NCBI GenBank assembly: GCA_000433475.1
Contig: HF993110.1
Coordinates: 1-64,000, forward strand
Reading direction: 5' to 3'
DNA from: Mycoplasma sp. CAG:956
GTDB taxonomy: Bacteria; Bacillota_I; Bacilli_A; RF39; UBA660
Length of the DNA: 64,000 nt
Of this stretch, positions 1 through 9,175 are shown in pieces. The position numbers and the translations under genes were made by a program. Numbering within the stretch: the first letter of the stretch is position 1; every line of letters starts with the position of its first letter. The notes under the pieces were generated by a model. The model did no database searches. It worked only from the letters and a program-made list of their open reading frames with translations, and was not told the DNA's origin.

Positions 1-108
1 TTTTATCTGTCTACTTTTATTGTATCACTTCAAAAAGTAATTCTTAAAAATTATTTTTAACGATTCACACTTTTTTCTAACGACTTTTAAAAAATATATA
101 AATTTATC

Positions 109-894
109 CTAATTTTCTTCAATGTTTTTAAATATATCTATAAATTCTTCTAAGCTAATTTCCTCTGCTCTATTTTGTAAATTATGATTATATTTAACCA
201 AAACACTATTTATTTTTTCTAAATCATAACTTTTTAAATTATTGCGAAGATTTTTTCTTTTAAACTGAAAAGCACTTTTTACAAACTTAAAAAACTTATC
301 TTCATCTAAGAAAACTTTATCTTCTTTTCTAGTCAACTTAAGTATAGCACTATCAACATTAGGTACTGGATAAAAAGCCTTTCTAGGTACTTCAAATAAC
401 TTATTTATACTATAATAATAATCTAAATAAACAGTTATCGAACCATATTCCTTACTACCACATTTAGCACTGAAACGATCAGCCACTTCCTTTTGAACCA
501 TTAAAGTACAAGAATTCTCATTCAATTTCTCCTTAATAATTTTTTCTAATATTGGTGTTGTAATGTAATAGGGTATATTTGCTACAATATATAAATTTTT
601 ATAATTATTTGGTAAATACTCTTTAACATTTACTTTCATAAAATCTTCATAAACAATCCTTAAATTATCAGCATTTATCTTATCTAAAACTGGTTTTACT
701 TCTTTATCAATTTCAAAAGCAATAACTGGACAATTAAATTTAACTAAATATTTAGTTAAAGCCCCATGACCTGGTCCAATCTCAATAATACAGTCATCTT
801 TAGAACATTCGATACTACTAACTATTTTTTGTAACACCTTTTCATCTTGTAAAAAATTTTGTCCTAAATTCTTTTTAAACTTAAACTTTTCCAT
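109..894 (-). CDS. rsmA: 16S rRNA dimethyladenosine transferase RsmA (KsgA)
   Basis: RsmA uses SAM to dimethylate two adjacent adenines in the 3'-terminal hairpin of 16S rRNA late in 30S assembly. The 261-residue length is normal. The N-terminal KKNLGQNFL motif, the SAM-binding IIEIGPGHGALT at about residues 37-48, and the catalytic NIPYYITTPI at about 105-114 are all visible, followed by the C-terminal VPRKAFYPVPNVDSA segment typical of the family. It is the last gene of a minus-strand cluster (metG, tatD, 3D protein, GNAT) that resembles metS-yabD-yabE-rnmV-ksgA of Bacillus, except that rnmV is missing and a GNAT gene sits in its place, 4 bp upstream of this start. Confidence 0.97.
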   Translation of the reverse strand: MEKFKFKKNLGQNFLQDEKVLQKIVSSIECSKDDCIIEIGPGHGALTKYLVKFNCPVIAFEIDKEVKPVLDKINADNLRIVYEDFMKVNVKEYLPNNYKNLYIVANIPYYITTPILEKIIKEKLNENSCTLMVQKEVADRFSAKCGSKEYGSITVYLDYYYSINKLFEVPRKAFYPVPNVDSAILKLTRKEDKVFLDEDKFFKFVKSAFQFKRKNLRNNLKSYDLEKINSVLVKYNHNLQNRAEEISLEEFIDIFKNIEEN

Positions 895-898
895 TCTC

Positions 899-1399
899 TT
901 ACCTCTTTATACTATATCTATCAATTACAACATTATCATTATAATTAACACTTTCAATAAATTTACCACCATTATTTATAATAATTTTTTTAGAGCCAAT
1001 ATTATTATCATTACAAGTAATTATAATTTCATCATATCCCATGGCAACCATTTTTTCAATTAACATCTTGCAAATTTTATTACCATATCCTAATTTTCTT
1101 TTACTTGGCACAACACCGTACATTATATGTCCCGAAAACTTGTAAGTATCGTTATCAACCTCTGGATTTAATCTAATGCTTGCATGCCCAACTATCTTAT
1201 CATCTTCAATAGCAAAATAGAAAATCTCTTTGATGCCATTATTGCCAATACCATTCTTTTTATCTTCAACACTTTTTAAAAAACTGGCAAAATTCTCTTT
1301 AGTTACAAATGGTTTAAAATCAGGATACATTCTTTTATAATCATCATTATACTCATCTATTCTATTAATATCGGTTATATCGTCTTCTTTTAAATACAT
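899..1399 (-). CDS. GNAT family N-acetyltransferase
   Basis: This 166-residue protein has the GNAT fold signature. The beta strand HIMYGVVPSKRKLGYGNKIC at about residues 92-111 carries the R/K-x-x-G-x-G acetyl-CoA loop (KRKLGYGN) and is followed by the usual helix and a C-terminal strand with NNIGSKKIIINNGG. It probably acetylates a small molecule or a protein amine, but the substrate cannot be read from the sequence. It lies 4 bp upstream of rsmA on the same strand, so the two are probably co-transcribed. Confidence 0.85.
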   Translation of the reverse strand: MYLKEDDITDINRIDEYNDDYKRMYPDFKPFVTKENFASFLKSVEDKKNGIGNNGIKEIFYFAIEDDKIVGHASIRLNPEVDNDTYKFSGHIMYGVVPSKRKLGYGNKICKMLIEKMVAMGYDEIIITCNDNNIGSKKIIINNGGKFIESVNYNDNVVIDRYSIKR

Positions 1400-1490
1400 A
1401 CTTTTTTCCTCCCGTTATTTTTATCTAAATGTACTTTCACATACCTCTAAACAATTAATTTCCAGTCCATTATACCTTAAAACACCAAAT

Positions 1491-1537
1491 AAAAAAAGGT
1501 ATCCTACCAGCCTTTTCTTAAGACATCGTAAGATACC
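1491..1537 (-). terminator. Intrinsic terminator of the 3D-domain gene
   Basis: On the minus strand GGTATC (1537-1532) can pair with GATACC (1503-1498), followed by seven T residues (1497-1491). The stem overlaps the last codons of the 3D-domain gene. The loop is long, so strength is uncertain. Confidence 0.5.
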
Positions 1538-2031
1538 ACTGACCTACCAACATTTTTTCTAGCATAATCTTCACTAACAGTTAATAAGTCTAAATTATAT
1601 TTACTAACACCTCTATCAAGAACTATTGCATACATAGGCTTACTATATAATTTATGTTCATTAATACGAATGATAGTCCCACAAGACAAAGCCTTAGATG
1701 AAGCAACAATATTTACTTTACCATAAGTCTTATCCTCGTAAGTGACATTGCCACTTAAAACATCTAAATTACTCATACAAGCTAAATGTCCACTGCATAA
1801 AGGACAATCGGCTCCATAACCAGTTAAAAAACCAGTAAAAGTATCTTTAGCACTATAAATATCATTTTTTATATCATTTTCTAACTTCATAGCCATTGCA
1901 TTTAAATCTAATGTAAAATCAAGGTTAGAATTACTTGTGTTATTATAATAATTTATTCCACTGGAAGAACCAAGTAGCATAGCAGCCCCCACTAACAAGA
2001 ACCCTTGAATTCCTCGTAAAAATATTTTCAA
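1504..2031 (-). CDS. Membrane-anchored 3D-domain (YabE-like) cell-wall protein
   Basis: The C-terminal half has the 3D-domain pattern: GYGADCPLCSGHLACMSN, then SSKALSCGTIIRIN and AIVLDRGVS with the conserved Asp. This is the small double-psi beta-barrel found in YabE/RlpA-like wall enzymes. A hydrophobic N-terminal segment (IQGFLLVGAAMLLGSS) acts as anchor or signal. Synteny with Bacillus yabE, between tatD and ksgA, supports the call. An upstream in-frame ATG exists at 2082, but it lies within a likely promoter. I prefer the TTG at 2031, which follows an AGGTGG site and gives 175 residues. Substrate and lytic activity are inferred from the family only. Confidence 0.75.
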   Translation of the reverse strand: MKIFLRGIQGFLLVGAAMLLGSSSGINYYNNTSNSNLDFTLDLNAMAMKLENDIKNDIYSAKDTFTGFLTGYGADCPLCSGHLACMSNLDVLSGNVTYEDKTYGKVNIVASSKALSCGTIIRINEHKLYSKPMYAIVLDRGVSKYNLDLLTVSEDYARKNVGRSVVSYDVLRKGW

Positions 2032-2053
2032 AATTAAAACACCACCTGCTAAA

Positions 2054-2082
2054 AGTCTATCATAGCATGTCTTAAATGTCAA
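2054..2082 (-). promoter_or_regulatory. Candidate sigma-A promoter for the 3D-domain gene
   Basis: The minus strand has TTGACA (2082-2077), a 17-bp spacer and TAGACT (2059-2054). The position, just after the tatD stop, fits a promoter serving the 3D-domain gene. Confidence 0.45.
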
Positions 2083-2809
2083 AAATTCTCTTTATATTTT
2101 GATTGGTAATTTTTGCTAGTTCCTCCAAAGACACACCATAAATATCAGCAACAAACTTAGCAGTATTTATCATTTTTCCTGGATTATTTTGAATTCCTCT
2201 AAAAGGTACTGGTGTAAGATAGGGACTATCTGTTTCTAAAATAATACTATTTATATCTATATTTTTTAGAGTATCACCTAAATTACAATTTTTAAAAGTA
2301 ACTACTCCATTAACTCCTAAAACAAAGCCCAGCTTAATATATTCCTTAGCCATTTCTAAACTGCCACTAAAGGAATGAATAACACCAAAATTATGATGTC
2401 TTTTTAAAATTTCCAAAGTATCACCAGCCGCATCACGACTATGGATAACTACTGGTAAATTTAATTTTTCAGCTATATCCAACTGACGTTCAAAAACTTC
2501 TATCTGTTTATTTTTATTATCCTTAGTATAGTGATAATCTAGGCCAATCTCACCAATTCCTACTATTTTTTTATCTAAATTATCAAAAATACCATAATCA
2601 AATTTTTCATCAATATTTTCTGGATGCAATCCAACTACACCATACATTTCAGGATATTTTTTTACTAACTCAATTACTTCTTTGCTACTTTCATAATTAT
2701 AACCAGCATTAATTACTCTAGAAACACCAGCTTCCTTAGATTCTTCTAAAATAACATTAATATCATCATAATATTCACTTAAAATATGACAATGAGTATC
2801 ACAAAACAT
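2072..2809 (-). CDS. tatD: TatD-family metal-dependent DNase
   Basis: This 245-residue TIM-barrel hydrolase carries the metal-ligand motifs DTHCHIL at the N-terminus, GEIGLDYHY at about residue 90, VIHSRDA at about 120 and ETDSPYLTPVPFRG near residue 195. Family members are 3'-5' exonucleases or deoxyribonucleases acting in DNA repair and nucleic acid turnover. It starts immediately after the metG stop, so the two are translationally close and probably one operon controlled by the metG T-box. Confidence 0.93.
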   Translation of the reverse strand: MFCDTHCHILSEYYDDINVILEESKEAGVSRVINAGYNYESSKEVIELVKKYPEMYGVVGLHPENIDEKFDYGIFDNLDKKIVGIGEIGLDYHYTKDNKNKQIEVFERQLDIAEKLNLPVVIHSRDAAGDTLEILKRHHNFGVIHSFSGSLEMAKEYIKLGFVLGVNGVVTFKNCNLGDTLKNIDINSIILETDSPYLTPVPFRGIQNNPGKMINTAKFVADIYGVSLEELAKITNQNIKRIFDI

Positions 2810-4345
2810 CTACTTAACCTCAATTCTATCAAATAAATGTTGTGGTTCTCCTAAAGTTTTGCCAATTTCTAAAGCTCCAAAATGTAACGCACTTTCAATG
2901 CTTACTTTTTCTGTATTTAATTGTTTTAAAATCTTTGCACTAGTATCAGGTAAGTAAGCTCCAAGTAAAATGCCGCAAACTCTAATACTCTCTAGTAAAT
3001 TATATAAAACAGTCGCAAGTCTATCTTTCTTAGTCTCGTCTTTAGCTAAAACCCAAGGTGTTGTCTCATCAATATACTTATTACATCTCTTTAACACATC
3101 AAAGATTTCATCAATAGCATCACCAATATGTAAGCTATCCATTTTAATCTTAACATTATTATAAAGATTTTCTGTCATACTAATTAGTTCATCATCAATA
3201 CTTTCTTTAACACCAGGATTAGTAATAACACCGTCAAAATATTTATAAGCCATACTAACTGTACGATTAACTAAATTACCTAAAATATTTACCAAATCAC
3301 TATTAATTCTTTCGACTAATAAATCTTCACTATAAACGCCGTCAGCACTGAAAGGTATTTCATGTAAGAAATAATATCTAATTGCATCTACACCATATTT
3401 TTTAACTAAATCATCAGCATAAACAACATTTCCTTTAGACTTACTCATCTTACCGTCAGCCATAATTAACCAAGGGTGTCCAAATACTTTTTTAGGCAAT
3501 GGCAAATCTAAACTCATTAAGAAGCAAGGCCAATAAATAGTATGAAATCTAATAATATCTTTACCAATTAAATGTAAATCAGCTGGCCACCATTTCTTAA
3601 AATCCTCATTACCGCCATCAATATCATAACCAATATTAGTAATATAATTAGTTAAAGCATCAAGCCATACATAAACAACATGTTTGGCATCAAAAGTTAC
3701 TGGAATTCCCCAACTAAAAGTCGAACGAGAAACACACAAATCTTGTAAACCCGGTTTAATAAAATTATTAATCATTTCATTTTTTCTTGCAGCTGGAAGA
3801 ATAAACTCTGGATGGGATTCAATATATTCAATCAATCTATCTTGATATTTAGATAATCTAAAAAAGTATGCTTCTTCCTTTTTCTCCTCAACGTCTCTAC
3901 CACAGTCAGGACACTTACCGTCTACTAACTGGCTTTCAGTCCAAAAAGATTCACACGGTGTACAATAAAGACCACTATATTCTCCTTTATAAATATCACC
4001 TTTATCATACATTTTCTTAAATATTCTTTGTACAACTTCTTCATGATGTTTATCAGTAGTTCTTACAAACTTATCATAACTGGTATTCATTGTATCCCAA
4101 ATATTTTTAATTTCGCCAGATACATTATCAACAAACTCTTGAGGAGTAATACCTGCTTCCTTAGCTTTTAACTCTATTTTCTCCCCATGTTCATCAGTCC
4201 CTGTTTGAAAATAAACATCATATCCTTCTAATCTTTTAAATCTTGCTATCGCATCTGCTAAAACAATCTCATAAGTATTACCAATATGTGGCTTACCTGA
4301 AGTATAAGCAATAGCTGTACTAATATAAAATTTCTTTTTTTCCAT
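2810..4345 (-). CDS. metG: Methionyl-tRNA synthetase
   Basis: MetRS charges tRNA-Met. The class I signature PHIGNTYE lies near residue 20 and KMSKSKGN near residue 298. A zinc knuckle, CTPC...CPDC, is at about residues 128-147. At 511 residues the protein ends after the anticodon-binding helical domain and lacks the C-terminal tRNA-binding (EMAP-like) extension of the roughly 660-residue Bacillus enzyme. It is preceded by a T-box leader with an AUG specifier, so expression should rise when tRNA-Met is uncharged. Confidence 0.97.
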   Translation of the reverse strand: MEKKKFYISTAIAYTSGKPHIGNTYEIVLADAIARFKRLEGYDVYFQTGTDEHGEKIELKAKEAGITPQEFVDNVSGEIKNIWDTMNTSYDKFVRTTDKHHEEVVQRIFKKMYDKGDIYKGEYSGLYCTPCESFWTESQLVDGKCPDCGRDVEEKKEEAYFFRLSKYQDRLIEYIESHPEFILPAARKNEMINNFIKPGLQDLCVSRSTFSWGIPVTFDAKHVVYVWLDALTNYITNIGYDIDGGNEDFKKWWPADLHLIGKDIIRFHTIYWPCFLMSLDLPLPKKVFGHPWLIMADGKMSKSKGNVVYADDLVKKYGVDAIRYYFLHEIPFSADGVYSEDLLVERINSDLVNILGNLVNRTVSMAYKYFDGVITNPGVKESIDDELISMTENLYNNVKIKMDSLHIGDAIDEIFDVLKRCNKYIDETTPWVLAKDETKKDRLATVLYNLLESIRVCGILLGAYLPDTSAKILKQLNTEKVSIESALHFGALEIGKTLGEPQHLFDRIEVK

Positions 4346-4384
4346 AATATCATACCTTTCTTATCTATCATTTAATCCTTAAGA

Positions 4385-4600
4385 ATATAAAAAAGCCATA
4401 AATATAAGGACGAATTACCGCGGTACCACCTTACTTTATGACTTACCATACACTCTTATCTTAACGCGATTAAACGATTTAACTCCCAAATCCATACTCC
4501 CTATTAATCTTGCCTATCTTTCACCAACTAAAAGGCTCTCTTTTTAAAGACGCTTAGGTACCCATTTGTTCCTTGTTAATTACTCCTAGTATAGCACATT
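4385..4600 (-). promoter_or_regulatory. T-box riboswitch leader of metG (methionine specifier)
   Basis: Read on the minus strand, the leader shows the stem I distal elements (AAGAGAGCC and GTTGGTGAAAGATAGGC), then GGGAGT-ATG-G with the AUG specifier at 4495-4493, then the T-box core AAGGTGGTACCGCGG at about 4418-4432. The terminator arms TCATAAAGTAAGG and CCTTATATTTATG flank the core and end in a run of six T at about 4394-4389. Uncharged tRNA-Met would pair with the specifier and T-box and favour the antiterminator. Confidence 0.9.
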
Positions 4601-4739
4601 TTCTTTTATTTGTTACTTATTTTTTATTTGTCTATATGAATTATTTGATTACTACCAGTCCGCCAATCCCTTAAGGAGGCTTGCATTTTAACTAATTTAT
4701 TTAAATTTATAATACTAAATGCACAATTTTAGCAAAAAA

Positions 4740-4795
4740 GTATTTTGCAAAATACAAAATTAAATATTTTATTAAAAAAGTATTTTAAAAAATAC
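4740..4795. promoter_or_regulatory. Two palindromic operator-like sites upstream of the ATPase promoter
   Basis: GTATTTTGCAAAATAC (4740-4755) is a perfect 16-bp palindrome. GTATTTTAAAAAATAC (4780-4795) has the same 7-bp arms around a 2-bp spacer. The centres are exactly 40 bp apart, close to four helical turns, and the second site abuts the -35 box at 4800. Each is embedded in a longer A/T-rich repeat that ends in ACAAAATT. They look like binding sites for a dimeric regulator. Confidence 0.6.
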
Positions 4796-4799
4796 AAAA

Positions 4800-4828
4800 T
4801 TGACTTTTTACTTTCCTTATTATATAAT
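4800..4828 (+). promoter_or_regulatory. Sigma-A promoter of the AAA/DUF4143 ATPase
   Basis: TTGACT (4800-4805), a 17-bp spacer and TATAAT (4823-4828) lie just upstream of the AAGGAG ribosome site at about 4835-4840 and the ATG at 4849. Confidence 0.75.
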
Positions 4829-4848
4829 CATATCAAGGAGAAAATGCT

Positions 4849-6057
4849 ATGATAAAAAGAGAAAATTATTTAAAAAAAATTAGACCATTTTATGATCAAA
4901 ATCTTATTAAAGTAATTACTGGTATTAGAAGATGTGGTAAATCTGTTATATTAAAACAGATAATGGACGAGATTAAAAATACAGGTATTAAAGAAAAAAA
5001 TATTATATATATAAATTTTGAGTTAACTGATTATGCTAATATTAAAAATTATTTAGATTTAGACAAATTTATAAAAGACAAAATCAAAAACAAAGATAAA
5101 TATTATTTATTTCTTGATGAAATACAATATATTGAAGATTGGGAAAAAACTATTAATTCTTATAAAGCCAAATATGAAGATAATATTTCAATTTTTATAA
5201 CTGGCTCTAATAGCGACCTATTATCAGGTGAATTAGCAACTTTACTATCAGGCAGATATGTAAGCTTTAAAATACGTCCTTTTTCATTTAAGGAAGTATG
5301 CGAATTTAATAATTATGAATTAGATAAATATAAATTAGAAAAAGAATTTAATGACTATGTTAAATGGGGTGGCCTTCCACAGAGATTTAACTTTAAAAGT
5401 GAAGAATCAATAAGAACATATCTAACCGATGTTTATAATTCTATTGTTGTAAAAGATATAATAAAAAGATTTAATATAAATGACATCGATCTTTTTAATA
5501 GAATAGCTGAATATATATCAACTACTCCATCCCAAACATTTTCACCAGAAAATTTAGTTAAATATTTTGAAATTAATGATGATAGAGGTGTAACTAAAAA
5601 TACACTGTATAACTATCTAGAATACATGTGTAAAGCTCATTTAACTGAAAAAGTAGATAGATATGATGTAAGGGGTAAAAGAATTCTTAATGGTAAATAT
5701 AAATATTATTTAACTGATTTAGGATTAGGTCAAATATTAAATGTTTCCAAAAAAGAACAGATGGGCGCTTACTTGGAAAATATAGTTTATAATGAACTTA
5801 TTTATAGAGGATACGATGTTAAAGTTGGTGCCTTAGAAAAAGGTGAAATAGATTTTATTGCTTTAAAAAATGGTAACAAAGAATACTATCAAGTATGTTA
5901 TTATTTATCTGATGACAAAATAATAGATAGAGAATTTAATGTTTATAATAATATCCAAGATAACTACCCCAAATATGTAATTTCAATGGATAAACTTGAT
6001 ATGTCTCAAAATGGTATAATCCATAAAAATATAATTGATTGGTTATTAGAAGATTAA
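4849..6057 (+). CDS. AAA ATPase with DUF4143 (COG1373 type)
   Basis: This 402-residue protein has an N-terminal AAA_14 ATPase and a C-terminal DUF4143 nuclease-like domain. Walker A is GIRRCGKSVIL at about residues 25-35, Walker B is YYLFLDEIQYIEDWE at about 86-100, and sensor I is FITGSNSDLL at about 118. The C-terminal KGEIDFIALKNGNKEYYQVCY segment resembles the E-x-D...Q-x-K core of PD-(D/E)XK enzymes. Members occur in many copies in gut bacteria and no cellular role is firmly known. It is monocistronic, convergent with the downstream gene, and controlled by a strong promoter behind two palindromes. Confidence 0.85.
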   Translation: MIKRENYLKKIRPFYDQNLIKVITGIRRCGKSVILKQIMDEIKNTGIKEKNIIYINFELTDYANIKNYLDLDKFIKDKIKNKDKYYLFLDEIQYIEDWEKTINSYKAKYEDNISIFITGSNSDLLSGELATLLSGRYVSFKIRPFSFKEVCEFNNYELDKYKLEKEFNDYVKWGGLPQRFNFKSEESIRTYLTDVYNSIVVKDIIKRFNINDIDLFNRIAEYISTTPSQTFSPENLVKYFEINDDRGVTKNTLYNYLEYMCKAHLTEKVDRYDVRGKRILNGKYKYYLTDLGLGQILNVSKKEQMGAYLENIVYNELIYRGYDVKVGALEKGEIDFIALKNGNKEYYQVCYYLSDDKIIDREFNVYNNIQDNYPKYVISMDKLDMSQNGIIHKNIIDWLLED

Positions 6058-6207
6058 ATTCTTCTTTTTTATTTTGTCGAGTTTTTTTGACACTTAAAAT
6101 GAGCGAAGTCAGATTTCACCTAGCCTCACTCAAGATTTTCCTTGTTATATATCTAATTATATCTTGATTCAACCAATAAAATTGTCCCTCTAAAATACTC
6201 TAACCTC

Positions 6208-7209
6208 CTAATCACGCTTCTTACCAAATTTTTTTTCCAAACTCAATCCATTATACTTATCAATCTTAATATTTCCATCATCGCTAATCCCATAAAGCAC
6301 TTGGTCATCTTTAACAATTTCTAAAACTCCAACTCCATTTAAGAAAGTTTTATTATAATCGTAAATAAAATCCAAACCTCTTTCTTCTTTTGGATCCAAA
6401 GTAAAATAAGCCAAATACTTATCTAGTTGCCTCTTATACAAATCTCTTTTAGTTGCTAAAATATTAAAATCATCAAGATATAACTGCAACCCTGATAATA
6501 AAGTGTAGCAAAAATCCCTTATATTACCCCTGATGCTCTTACTAGGTAAACCGACATAAACAATTGCCATCTCTATTAAATTACCAATATTAATTATATC
6601 ATCTTCACATAAATATACCCTATTAGCATCCATATCCTCACATAATTTACCAGATTTATAATAACTATTAATACCTAAAAAACCATTGCAAGAATTATAT
6701 GTCCCTCTTAAAAATTCCAGTTCATACATTACAAATCTTTTAACTTCCAACCCCATCTTTAACCTTTCGTGCTCATTAAAATTAATACCCGCAACTAAAG
6801 ATAACTTTTTTCTACTTTCTTCTTTCTTATCAAAATTTCTAACTAAGCTAATATCATCTAACTCCTTATCAACCATAGGAATTCTTTTTATACTATAAAT
6901 ACTTGAGCCCTTTAAATTAAGAGCAAGCCTACAATTATATCTTTGAAAGAACATATTAATATAATCATTCTTCTTATCTAAATCAATATTCTTCCCCCTA
7001 AAAGCCTCATCTAAAATTTTAATGCGACCTTGAGATGTTAATATATAAGTAGGTATTCCCGAAACAAACATTACCCCTAAAGTATTACCATCTTCTAAAA
7101 ACATATCCTTTTTTAAAATCTTTAAAGAAATAGCTGACCTTAAACCAATTCTCTTCATTTCCCATTCTAAATCCCTTAAAAAAGCCAAAATAAAACCCGT
7201 ATTATCCAT
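6208..7209 (-). CDS. Hypothetical protein downstream of the SpoVT-like regulator
   Basis: I do not recognise this 333-residue protein. It has no signal peptide, no membrane segment and no clear catalytic motif. The N-terminal part is beta-rich (TLGVMFVSGIPTYILTSQGRIKIL) and the middle is helical (GNIRDFCYTLLSGLQLYLDDFNILATKRDLYKRQLDKYLAYF). It has an AGGAGATTTT ribosome site before ATG 7209 and follows the AbrB-type gene by 33 bp on the same strand, so the two are probably co-transcribed. A role tied to that regulator is inference only. Confidence 0.6.
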   Translation of the reverse strand: MDNTGFILAFLRDLEWEMKRIGLRSAISLKILKKDMFLEDGNTLGVMFVSGIPTYILTSQGRIKILDEAFRGKNIDLDKKNDYINMFFQRYNCRLALNLKGSSIYSIKRIPMVDKELDDISLVRNFDKKEESRKKLSLVAGINFNEHERLKMGLEVKRFVMYELEFLRGTYNSCNGFLGINSYYKSGKLCEDMDANRVYLCEDDIINIGNLIEMAIVYVGLPSKSIRGNIRDFCYTLLSGLQLYLDDFNILATKRDLYKRQLDKYLAYFTLDPKEERGLDFIYDYNKTFLNGVGVLEIVKDDQVLYGISDDGNIKIDKYNGLSLEKKFGKKRD

Positions 7210-7242
7210 AAAATCTCCTGTTCTAATACGAGTATATAATTC

Positions 7243-7710
7243 TTAACATGAAATATCAAGTTTAGAAGTAACTAAAATATTAATTATTTTTCCAATTTCT
7301 TTATTACATTCACTATTTATAACTATAATAATTCCTTCGACATTACTATCAATAATAACCGGTCTTATATCACAACCACTACATATCTCATCCTTAACCT
7401 TATCCATTTCATATAAAGACATATTAATATACTTTTTAACTTCAAAACCCTCTATGTCCGTATTATTAAAAATAATATCTTCCCGATTAGTCGCTAAAAA
7501 CTTAATACCACTATAATTAGTTAAAATAGTTAATAAAGTCTTAACATAATCATTATATTCTTTGATAGCTATTCTTTTATTTAAAACTATTTTATCACCA
7601 TCCATGCCTATTTCTAACGTATCATTAGTCTTAATAGAAAGCCTTTTTCTTATATCTTTAGGAATTACAATGCGTCCTAATTCATCAATTCTTTTTATCT
7701 GTCCGTTCAT
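7243..7710 (-). CDS. SpoVT/AbrB-family transition regulator
   Basis: The first 45 residues are a textbook AbrB/MazE-like swapped-hairpin DNA-binding domain: IKRIDELGRIVIPKDIRKRLSIKTNDTLEI. The remaining 105 residues fit a SpoVT-like GAF effector domain, including EICSGCDIRPVIIDSNVEGIIIV. B. subtilis SpoVT regulates forespore genes and lies next to mfd. Here mfd is 10 kb away, so orthology is likely but not certain. The AGAGGT ribosome site lies 5 bp before ATG 7710. It heads a two-gene unit with the 333-residue orphan. Confidence 0.8.
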   Translation of the reverse strand: MNGQIKRIDELGRIVIPKDIRKRLSIKTNDTLEIGMDGDKIVLNKRIAIKEYNDYVKTLLTILTNYSGIKFLATNREDIIFNNTDIEGFEVKKYINMSLYEMDKVKDEICSGCDIRPVIIDSNVEGIIIVINSECNKEIGKIINILVTSKLDISC

Positions 7711-7895
7711 ATCTTACCTCTAAGTTTATTATTGTCTTTTTTTTAAAATTTATAACATTATTTTCTTATTTATAATCTTATTATTTCTTCCCACCCACCA
7801 CTTTCTAAAAAGTATCTTTTATAAATTATTAGATTTATTTCTTTTTAACTATTAAATATTACAATTTTAGTTTATACTTATAAATGGGTGATACA

Positions 7896-9119
7896 ATGAA
7901 ATTTACAGAACTAACAGAACAAGAATTTCAAAATTTTGTCGATACACAAAATAATAAAAACTTTTTTCAAACAGTAATGATGAAAAAGAAATTAGAATGT
8001 GATGGAACAAAGGTTTATTTAGTAGGAGTTAAAGAAAATAACAAAGTTATCGCGGCCAGTCTTATCGCACAAACCCCACAAAAATTCTTAGGTAAAATAA
8101 CATATGAGGCTTATAAAGGCTTTATTCTTGATTACCATAATAAAGAATTACTTAAATTTATGACAGATGGTGTTAAGAACTTTTTAAAAGAAAAAAATGG
8201 CTTAAAACTAATAATTGACCCATATATACCTGCTGTTTCTCGTAATATGGAAGCCGAAATTACTGATGAATTTGATAACCGAGATATTATAGATTATTTA
8301 CATACTTTAGGTTATAAAGATTCCCAAAGTAGTCAAGTTAAATGGACTTATTGTCTTGATATTAATGGTAAAACCAGTAAAGAATTATTTAATGATTTTC
8401 GTAGCAGTACTCGTAATAATATTAATAAAACTTTAACTAAATATGATTTAAATATTAGAACACTATCTAAAGATGAATTAAAAGAATTTAAAACTATTAC
8501 CAGTGATACTTGTGATCGTAGATCATTTTCCGATAAATCTTTAAAATATTATGAAGAAATGTATGATTGTTTTAAAGATAATGTAACTTTTAAAATATGT
8601 GAAATTAATTTAAAAAATTATATTCAAAAATTAGAAGATTCTAATAAAGAAATGGCTTCTAAATTAGAAGAGTTATCTGATTCTAATTCTAATTTAAAGA
8701 AAAAAGAAGTCATGAAAAAAGATATTGAAAATAATAATAAAAAGATACAAGAAGCTAAAAATTTAAAGCAAGAAAAAGGCGAAATTATTCCTTTATCAGC
8801 TGCTATGTTTATATTATATGGTGATGAAATCATTTATTTATTTAGTGGTTCTTATGCCGAGTATATGCAGTTTTGCGGTCAATATCGTTTACAATGGGAA
8901 ATAATTAAATATGCTGCCGACCATAATTATAAGAGATATAACTTCTTTGGTATTCAAGATGTATTTAATCCTAATGGCAAAGACCGTGGTGTTTACGAAT
9001 TTAAAAAAGGCTTCGGCGGTTATGTCGAAGAACTTCTTGGTGCTTATGAATTGTCTTTAAGTCCTGCTAATGCATTGTTTAATATTTTAAAAAAAATTAA
9101 ACATATAATTAAAAAATAA
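7896..9119 (+). CDS. FemX/FemAB-type peptidoglycan bridge aminoacyltransferase
   Basis: This protein of about 407 residues matches the FemABX family (GNAT-fold pair plus coiled coil). It starts with the characteristic MKFTELTEQEF and contains DFRSSTRNNINK at about 170, a charged coiled-coil insertion at about 250-285 (ENNNKKIQEAKNLKQEK), and the C-terminal KRYNFFGIQDVFN and YEFKKGFGG motifs. These enzymes add amino acids from aminoacyl-tRNA to the lipid II stem peptide. An in-frame ATG at 7884 exists, but GGGTGAT is correctly spaced before ATG 7896, so I chose the latter. Confidence 0.88.
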   Translation: MKFTELTEQEFQNFVDTQNNKNFFQTVMMKKKLECDGTKVYLVGVKENNKVIAASLIAQTPQKFLGKITYEAYKGFILDYHNKELLKFMTDGVKNFLKEKNGLKLIIDPYIPAVSRNMEAEITDEFDNRDIIDYLHTLGYKDSQSSQVKWTYCLDINGKTSKELFNDFRSSTRNNINKTLTKYDLNIRTLSKDELKEFKTITSDTCDRRSFSDKSLKYYEEMYDCFKDNVTFKICEINLKNYIQKLEDSNKEMASKLEELSDSNSNLKKKEVMKKDIENNNKKIQEAKNLKQEKGEIIPLSAAMFILYGDEIIYLFSGSYAEYMQFCGQYRLQWEIIKYAADHNYKRYNFFGIQDVFNPNGKDRGVYEFKKGFGGYVEELLGAYELSLSPANALFNILKKIKHIIKK

Positions 9120-9140
9120 AATTTTACCAATTATTTCCAA

Positions 9141-9169
9141 TTGAAAAATACTGTTATCTACTTTAAAAT
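9141..9169 (+). promoter_or_regulatory. Promoter of template cassette 1 RNA
   Basis: TTGAAA (9141-9146), a 17-bp spacer and TAAAAT (9164-9169) lie about 25 bp upstream of the first template-like repeat. Transcription would start near 9176. Confidence 0.6.
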
Positions 9170-9175
9170 TAAAAA

